A stretch of 64,000 bases of DNA from an uncultured Paracoccaceae bacterium (GTDB taxonomy: Bacteria; Pseudomonadota; Alphaproteobacteria; Rhodobacterales; Rhodobacteraceae). Below are positions 58,898-64,000 of the stretch, in pieces. Numbering within the stretch: the stretch's first letter is position 1; each line of letters opens with the position of its first letter. Position numbers and translations under genes: made by a program. The stretch spans positions 124,001 through 188,000 of the forward strand of contig CAKZRP010000007.1 in NCBI GenBank assembly GCA_937146765.1, read 5' to 3'. Under the pieces are notes generated by a model. It ran no database searches and was not told where the DNA came from. It worked only from the letters and a program-made list of their open reading frames with translations.

Positions 58898-59965
58898 TCA
58901 GCGGCCCATCCCGTCGGGGATCGCGATACGGCCCAGGTTGCGGGCCTTGTTGAACTCGCGCAGGCGGGCAAAGACATCCACCCCCAGCTGCGCATAGGCA
59001 TCCAGCAGATCGACCAGCACCCAGTTCTCGCGGATGCGACCGTGCTCCAGCCGCCAAAAGTCGAGGCTGCGCAGGGTGATCTTGCGGCCCGCGGGCGCAA
59101 TCCCCATCCAGCCGTCCCGGGTGACGGTCTGGATCATATTGGGCCAGCCGGTGACGGCGGCATAATCGCCATCACCAAAGAAATGAGAGGTGATCTCCTC
59201 CACATGCTGGCCACGATCCGGCATGGCGTTCAGAAACGGGATCTGGTGCCAGTTGCGAAAGCCCGCGATGCCGCGCGCGGTGCCAATGCCCGCGGGGCCG
59301 TACCAATTCATCCGAGGATGCCAGAAGCGCGCCATCTCCATCACCTCCGGGCCGCCCTGGGCGGGGTGTTTCGTCAGATGCTCCAGCATGTCGATGATGT
59401 GCTGACAGGTGGCGGCGCCTTTTGCGGCATCATAGGGTCCCGGAACCAGCCCGTCCTGGGTCGCCGGCCCCGGCACCTGCCATTCGCGCCCCAGCGAGGG
59501 GGCCATCGGCCAGGCGTGGGCCTGCATCATCACCTCGGGAATGTCCCAGAGCGCCTGCACCTCGACCACTTTGCCGTCGACAATGCGATAGAACTCGTGA
59601 AACCGCAGGGTGACCTGATGGCCGGTCGGCGGAATGTCGAGCCAGGGTGCGGAAAAGACCCCGGTGTAATAGCCGCCCGCGCCCACCCAATCGTTGCCGA
59701 ACTCATCCGGCCCGGCGATCACGATGGTGTCGCGGCGCTCCAGATCCGGCCAGGCCTCGAAGAGACCCGCGTAAACCGCGTCGTAAAAAGCCTCTACGCC
59801 GGCGAGATCCCCAAACGGGTGGCAAAACCGAAACAGCACATCCGGCGCGCAGACCTGCGCCAGCGCCGCCCGTACGCCGGTCTCGTCAAAGTCATACATC
59901 GCCGCCCGGAGCGTCGCGATAAGCGCCTTGTTCTGTGTGTGAACATCCATGGCTCTTGCCTTCAT
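58898..59965 (-). CDS. two-domain SnoaL-like protein, second type
   Basis: Protein of 355 residues with two NTF2-like domains (about 10-150 and 185-335). The pattern VTLRFHEFYRIVDGKVVE is typical of the SnoaL/ester-cyclase family, and a second copy, ITLRSLDFWRLEHGRIRE, marks an internal duplication. It differs in sequence from the protein at 56781-57770. The start may be 59965 or 59950. It lies just after the terminator at 59972-59997, so it may need its own promoter or read-through. Confidence 0.78.
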   Translation of the reverse strand: MKARAMDVHTQNKALIATLRAAMYDFDETGVRAALAQVCAPDVLFRFCHPFGDLAGVEAFYDAVYAGLFEAWPDLERRDTIVIAGPDEFGNDWVGAGGYYTGVFSAPWLDIPPTGHQVTLRFHEFYRIVDGKVVEVQALWDIPEVMMQAHAWPMAPSLGREWQVPGPATQDGLVPGPYDAAKGAATCQHIIDMLEHLTKHPAQGGPEVMEMARFWHPRMNWYGPAGIGTARGIAGFRNWHQIPFLNAMPDRGQHVEEITSHFFGDGDYAAVTGWPNMIQTVTRDGWMGIAPAGRKITLRSLDFWRLEHGRIRENWVLVDLLDAYAQLGVDVFARLREFNKARNLGRIAIPDGMGR

Positions 59966-59971
59966 CTTCTC

Positions 59972-59997
59972 AAAAATATCCCGGGGGAGGCCCCGGG
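59972..59997 (-). terminator. rho-independent terminator after the second HisD gene
   Basis: On the minus strand CCCGGGG and CCCCGGG form a stem followed by ATATTTTT. A second GC hairpin (GGGGGC/GCCCCC, 60005-60019) lies between it and the HisD stop codon. Confidence 0.7.
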
Positions 59998-60022
59998 AGG
60001 GGCCGGGGGCAGCGCCCCCTTT

Positions 60023-61354
60023 TTACTCCGCCGCCGCGCGATAGGGGGCCGCCGCGCCATAGGGCACATTCACCCCACCATAGCGGCGCACGCGCACATT
60101 GCATTGCTCGGCATGGCCGACAAACCCCTCGAGCATGCAGAGCCGGGAGCCGTATTCGCCCACCAGGGTTGCCGCCTCATCGGTCATGATCTTCTGATAG
60201 CTGTGGGTTTTCAGGAACTTGCCAACCCAGAGCCCGCCGGTATAGCGCCCGGCCTTCAGCGTCGGCAGCGTGTGGTTGGTGCCGATCACCTTGTCGCCAT
60301 TGGCGACATTGGTGCGCGGCCCGAGGAAGAGCGCGCCATAACAGGTCATCTGGTCGAGGAACCAGTCGTCGCGGTCGGTCATCACCTGCACATGTTCCGA
60401 GGCGATCTCATCGGCCACCTCGCGCATTTCCTCATAGGTGTCACAGAGGATCACCTCGCCATAGTCCGCCCAGCTGACCCGCGCGGTGTCGGCGGTGGGC
60501 AGGATCTGCAGCAGCCGGTCGATCTCCCCCAACGTGCCCTCGGCCAGGGCGCGGGAATTGGTGACCAGAACGGCGGGGGAATTATAGCCATGTTCCGCCT
60601 GACCGAGGAGATCGGTGGCGCAGAGTTCGGGATCGGCGGCGGTCTCGTCGGCGATCACCATGGTTTCGGTGGGACCGGCAAAGAGGTCGATGCCGACGCG
60701 GCCAAAGAGTTGCCGTTTGGCCTCGGCGACAAAGGCATTGCCGGGGCCGACCAGCATATGCACCGGCTCGATGGTCTCGGTGCCGATGGCCATGGCGCCC
60801 ACCGCCTGGATGCCGCCGAGGATATGGATCTCATCGGCACCGCCGAAATGCATCGCGGCCACCACTGCCGCGTTCGGCTTGCCCTTGAAGGGCGGCGTGC
60901 AGGCCACGATACGCGGCACGCCGGCGACCTTGGCAGTCGCAACCGACATATGGGCCGAGGCCACCATGGGGAACTTGCCCCCCGGCACGTAGCAGCCCAC
61001 CGATTGCACCGGGATGTTCTTGTGGCCGAGGATGACGCCGGGCAGGGTCTCCACCTCGATATCCAGCATGGAGGCGCGCTGCGCGCGGGCAAAGGCCACC
61101 ACCTGCTCCTGCGCGAACTTGATATCCGCGATCTCGCGCTCCGTCAGCTCGCCGATCAGCGCGTCGATCTGCGCCTGGCTGAGGCGAAAGCTCTCGGGCG
61201 CATAGCCGTCGAATGTCTCGCTGAGGTCGCGCACGGCCAGATCGCCGCGGGCCTCGATATCGGCGAGGGTGCCTTCTACCGTGGCGCGGGTCTTGGCATT
61301 GTCTTCGGCGCGGGCGGCGGCGGATTTGCCGCGTTTGAGATAGGTGATGGCCAT
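60023..61354 (-). CDS. HisD-family zinc alcohol dehydrogenase, paralogue 2
   Basis: Protein of 443 residues, colinear with the paralogue at 50547-51875 apart from one inserted residue near 240. Zinc ligands Q252, H255, D354, H414 and catalytic E320/H321 are retained, so both copies should be active. AAGGA precedes the ATG. It lies 5 nt downstream of a SnoaL-like gene and follows the second permease pair, suggesting the same type of reaction on a related substrate. Confidence 0.83.
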   Translation of the reverse strand: MAITYLKRGKSAAARAEDNAKTRATVEGTLADIEARGDLAVRDLSETFDGYAPESFRLSQAQIDALIGELTEREIADIKFAQEQVVAFARAQRASMLDIEVETLPGVILGHKNIPVQSVGCYVPGGKFPMVASAHMSVATAKVAGVPRIVACTPPFKGKPNAAVVAAMHFGGADEIHILGGIQAVGAMAIGTETIEPVHMLVGPGNAFVAEAKRQLFGRVGIDLFAGPTETMVIADETAADPELCATDLLGQAEHGYNSPAVLVTNSRALAEGTLGEIDRLLQILPTADTARVSWADYGEVILCDTYEEMREVADEIASEHVQVMTDRDDWFLDQMTCYGALFLGPRTNVANGDKVIGTNHTLPTLKAGRYTGGLWVGKFLKTHSYQKIMTDEAATLVGEYGSRLCMLEGFVGHAEQCNVRVRRYGGVNVPYGAAAPYRAAAE

Positions 61355-61359
61355 CGGTC

Positions 61360-61923
61360 TTATCCTTGGGTGTCGGTACGCGGAGTGTCGGGGCGAGGTT
61401 CCGGGCGCGGCGGCGTTTTCTTGCCGCGGTCATAGGCTTCCCAGCCGTGGCCATTGAAAAGGTCCACGCCGAGTTGGGCGGCGACATGGGCGAAATCGAC
61501 GCTCACCCAATTGTCGACGATCTTGCCGTCCTGGACCTTCCAGAAATCCATGTAGCGGATCTCCACCCGCTTGCCGGTGGCTGGAATGCCGAGGAATTCG
61601 CCACTGTGAGTGGCTTCCTGACGGCCAAAGGCGGCCGCCCATTCGCCCATGTAAAGACGCGCCTCGTCGATGCAGGTCTTGTCGGAAAAGGCCGCCTGAA
61701 AGGGGCGCTGCCAATTGTCCTGAAACTCGCGCAGGCCGGTCTTGGTGCCGCAGCCCTGATTGCCGAGCCAGCGGAAGTTTTCTGCAAAGAACTCGCCGAT
61801 GTCGGCAATGCGGTGGTCGTTGAGACCATCGACCATGCCTTCGATCACGGCGCGGGTCTCTTCGGTCTTGGTCATATCCGTGTCACGGGTCAGCACGGCC
61901 TGTTCGGGGCGGGAACCTTTCAT
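61360..61923 (-). CDS. SnoaL-like (NTF2-fold) protein, single domain
   Basis: Protein of 187 residues in the SnoaL/ester-cyclase family. [20 protein letters not shown] is the typical C-terminal strand block, comparable with ITLRSLDFWRLEHGRIRE in the 355-residue protein. AGGAG lies 8 nt before the ATG at 61923. Its stop is 5 nt before the HisD start, so the two are coupled. The C-terminus is a Pro/Arg-rich tail. Confidence 0.77.
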   Translation of the reverse strand: MKGSRPEQAVLTRDTDMTKTEETRAVIEGMVDGLNDHRIADIGEFFAENFRWLGNQGCGTKTGLREFQDNWQRPFQAAFSDKTCIDEARLYMGEWAAAFGRQEATHSGEFLGIPATGKRVEIRYMDFWKVQDGKIVDNWVSVDFAHVAAQLGVDLFNGHGWEAYDRGKKTPPRPEPRPDTPRTDTQG

Positions 61924-62046
61924 GAGGTCACTCCTGTAATGCGGTTTCTGTGGTGAGGGAGGGCAGGCTCCCCGTGGACAGAAAATCCCGTGGCAGGCGG
62001 TTCAGCGCCGGATGCCGGCTGGCGGCGCTGTGGCGAAAGGCCGAGC

Positions 62047-63201
62047 TCATCCCTTGACCGCCCCTGCGGTGAGGCCGGAGACGATCTGGCGCTGGAAGAC
62101 CATCACGAGGATGAACAGGGGCGCGGTGATCGAGACGGCGGCGGCAACGGCGACCACCTGATCGGTCGTCGTGGTCTCGCGGTTGAACATGCCCGCGATG
62201 GCCGGCACCATGGTCTGGTTCTGCGCATCCAAGAGCAGCGAGGTCACCAGAAAGTCGTTGTAAGCCAAGAGGAAAGAGAACAGCCCGGTGGTGATGACCC
62301 CCGGCCACATCACCGGCATGATGACCCGGCGAAAGGCCTGGAAGTGGTTGCAGCCATCGACCCGCGCCGCCTCGTCCAGCTCGGCGGGGATGTTCTGGAA
62401 AAACGACCGCAGCATCCAGATGGTGAAGGGCTGGTTGATCGCCACCAGCACGGCAATCACCGCCATCGGCTTGCCATAGAGGGTCGGGGCATTCTCCCCG
62501 AGGATCGGAGCCAGCCATTCGGAGGAATTGATAAAGACCGGCAGATAGCCCGCCACCAGCACCGAATGGGGCAGGGCGCGGAACACCAGCGCGACGATCA
62601 GGATCCAGAAGGCCAGCGTCGATCCCGACCGGGCCAGTCCGTAGCCCGCCAATGTGCCGACGGTGAGGGAGACCGAGACCACCCCCGCCGTCACGATCAG
62701 CGAGTTCTGGAAGTTGTTGGAAAAGCCCCGGTCGATCCAGACGGTCTTGTAATGCTCGGTCGTGAGGCCGATCACATCCACCCCGAGGGCACCCAGCACC
62801 GGGTTCAGCGCCGCTGCCAGTGCCGGCATGATCCCGAAGAGGGTGACCAGGGCCACAAGGGCAAAGGCGGCAATCCCGATCAGCCAGCCGAGCCAGACCG
62901 CGCCTGCCGGGGCATAGCTGCGCACCATCGAGGGCAGGCGTTTCGCGGCAACCTGCCAGAGCGCCCAGAGGGTGACGAGCAGCAGCAGGATGTCAAAGAC
63001 CGAGATGCCATGCCCCTTGGCGCGGGTGGCGGGGCCGAAGATCACGTTGAGCGCATTGGCGTCAAAGGCATCCACCGGTGTCTTGAAGCTCATCACCGTG
63101 ATCCAGAAGATCGGGAAGGCGGCGATGAGACACCACAGGATCAGGAGACCGTTCGAGGTCAGACGCAGGCTGAGGGGCTGGCGCATGGCACGGGACGTCA
63201 T
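62047..63201 (-). CDS. CUT1 ABC transporter permease (MalG-like) with an inserted membrane segment
   Basis: Permease of 384 residues. The C-terminal two-thirds match the 293-residue MalG-like protein at 53154-54035, including EAARVDGCNHFQAFRRVIMP and the identical end SGLTAGAVKG. Relative to it, about 80 residues (roughly 62-145) are inserted after the first helix, containing two extra hydrophobic stretches. GGAGG precedes the start, which is 1 nt after the previous stop codon. Confidence 0.88.
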   Translation of the reverse strand: MTSRAMRQPLSLRLTSNGLLILWCLIAAFPIFWITVMSFKTPVDAFDANALNVIFGPATRAKGHGISVFDILLLLVTLWALWQVAAKRLPSMVRSYAPAGAVWLGWLIGIAAFALVALVTLFGIMPALAAALNPVLGALGVDVIGLTTEHYKTVWIDRGFSNNFQNSLIVTAGVVSVSLTVGTLAGYGLARSGSTLAFWILIVALVFRALPHSVLVAGYLPVFINSSEWLAPILGENAPTLYGKPMAVIAVLVAINQPFTIWMLRSFFQNIPAELDEAARVDGCNHFQAFRRVIMPVMWPGVITTGLFSFLLAYNDFLVTSLLLDAQNQTMVPAIAGMFNRETTTTDQVVAVAAAVSITAPLFILVMVFQRQIVSGLTAGAVKG

Positions 63202-63202
63202 G

Positions 63203-64000
63203 TCAGTGGCCTCCTTTGTGGTCGCGCCAGGTGCGGCGCAGGGGAGCGATGAGCAGGAGCGTGATGCCGATCATGGTCAGCATGGCGCTGGCGGAGGCGC
63301 GGCTGACCGAACGGTTGCCCGCCTGATCCGGCACCAAGAAATCGTAGGTGAGCCATTGCAGCGAGATCACGTGACCCTGGGAGGAGAAGCCGACCACCTC
63401 TTCGAACACCCGGTAGGCGTCCATCAGGTGGATCATCGACACGAAGATGATGAGCGGCATCAGATGCGGGATCACGATGAAGCGCAGCCGCTGCCAGCGC
63501 GAGGCCCCGTCGATCACAGCACTTTCCAGACTGTCGGAATTCACGGTCTGAAGGCCGGCATAGAAGACGATCGCGGCAAAGGGGGCGACATGCCACACGC
63601 GGTAGAGCATCATCAGAAGCTCGATGGTCCAGGCCTGGGCAAACATGGCGATATCGCGGCCCGAGTACCATTCCATCGCCGCGGTCAAGATGCCGTCGCC
63701 GCGAAACAGCCAGTTGATCGAGAGCGCGCCGATGACCGGCGTGATGATGAAGGGCAGGAGCGAGATGAAGATCACCGGCCCGCGCACCGCTTTGGCGGCA
63801 TTGTTGATCATCAGCGCGATGCCGAGGCCAAGCCCGATATTGAGGGGCAGGGTGATCAGGGTGAAGGTGAGGGTAAAGCGCAGCGCCTTCCAGAAGTCGA
63901 TAGCCTGAAAAGCCGACCAGCTACCCGCCTTCAGCGCCGCCCAGGCGCGGTCCAGTTCCAGCACGTTGCGATAGCTTTGCAGGCCGACGAATTCGGTGCG
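63203..64000 (-). CDS. CUT1 ABC transporter permease (MalF-like), 5' end outside the window
   Basis: Open to the window edge; 265 residues are visible, starting within the family's FVGLxxYR block (TEFVGLQSYRNVLEL), so roughly 50-60 N-terminal residues are missing. The EAA-type loop is ESAVIDGASRWQRLRFIVIP. It pairs with the following MalG-like permease. The binding protein and, if present, an ATPase for this second transporter must lie beyond the edge. Confidence 0.88.
   Translation of the reverse strand, partial: RTEFVGLQSYRNVLELDRAWAALKAGSWSAFQAIDFWKALRFTLTFTLITLPLNIGLGLGIALMINNAAKAVRGPVIFISLLPFIITPVIGALSINWLFRGDGILTAAMEWYSGRDIAMFAQAWTIELLMMLYRVWHVAPFAAIVFYAGLQTVNSDSLESAVIDGASRWQRLRFIVIPHLMPLIIFVSMIHLMDAYRVFEEVVGFSSQGHVISLQWLTYDFLVPDQAGNRSVSRASASAMLTMIGITLLLIAPLRRTWRDHKGGH

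Noticed and set aside
59042..61435. 797-residue plus-strand open frame opposite SnoaL and HisD genes
   Set aside because: Same reason: antisense to genes with intact catalytic motifs, no own motifs or start signal.

Overview
The window looks like part of an extrachromosomal replicon (megaplasmid or chromid) of an alphaproteobacterium, most likely Rhodobacteraceae (Paracoccus/Roseobacter relatives). The reasons are the high GC content, the beta-hydroxyaspartate-cycle genes at the left edge, the many ABC-transporter catabolic islands, and a complete replication/partition module at 32.3-36.8 kb. That module is parA-parB on the minus strand, divergent from a Rep_3/RepB-type initiator, with 22-bp tandem iterons and an autorepression-type inverted repeat between them. 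Six copies of a parS-like palindrome, GTTTCGNNNCGAAAC, lie between 33.3 and 39.4 kb; I noticed none elsewhere in the window. No rRNA, tRNA, CRISPR array, insertion sequence or prophage was recognised.

Left part (0-32.3 kb): the 3' end of bhcC and all of bhcD (glyoxylate assimilation). Next come a LysR regulator and the purine module xdhABC plus an NCS2 purine permease; an SLC13-type carrier and a Ca2+/cation antiporter; a luciferase-like flavin oxidoreductase; a phnDCEE importer divergent from a TorR/TorS-like two-component pair; and a trans-4-hydroxyproline catabolic operon (deaminase/DapA family, epimerase, D-amino-acid dehydrogenase, GntR). The last unit is a DeoR-controlled ABC importer translationally coupled to a beta-CASP-like metallo-beta-lactamase protein, a histidine phosphatase and a polynucleotide-kinase-phosphatase-like HAD protein. 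I know no description of that combination.

Middle (32.3-39.4 kb): the replicon backbone and a GAF/PAS hybrid histidine kinase. One parS-like site lies inside the kinase gene and one just beyond it.

Right part (39.4-64 kb): two related LacI-centred catabolic islands, all on the minus strand, separated by a YdiJ-type FAD/FeS dehydrogenase, a LysR and a GntR regulator. Island A is SDR, LacI, SnoaL-like, bicupin, alpha/beta hydrolase, RraA. Island B has two operons. One is a complete CUT1 sugar-type ABC transporter followed by a HisD-family dehydrogenase and a zinc thiol-alkyltransferase (MetE-C-like). The other is a second pair of CUT1 permeases, a SnoaL-like gene, a second HisD-like gene, a two-domain SnoaL-like gene, LacI and another two-domain SnoaL-like gene. 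The two LacI proteins have nearly identical DNA-binding heads and each is followed, with overlapping codons, by a SnoaL-like gene. A 17-bp motif with one mismatch occurs upstream of both islands. They therefore look like one regulon for an unidentified carbon (perhaps sulfur) compound. This island pair and the importer/beta-CASP/phosphatase cassette are the best candidates for undescribed systems.

Protein functions rest on motif recognition by eye; no database search was possible.
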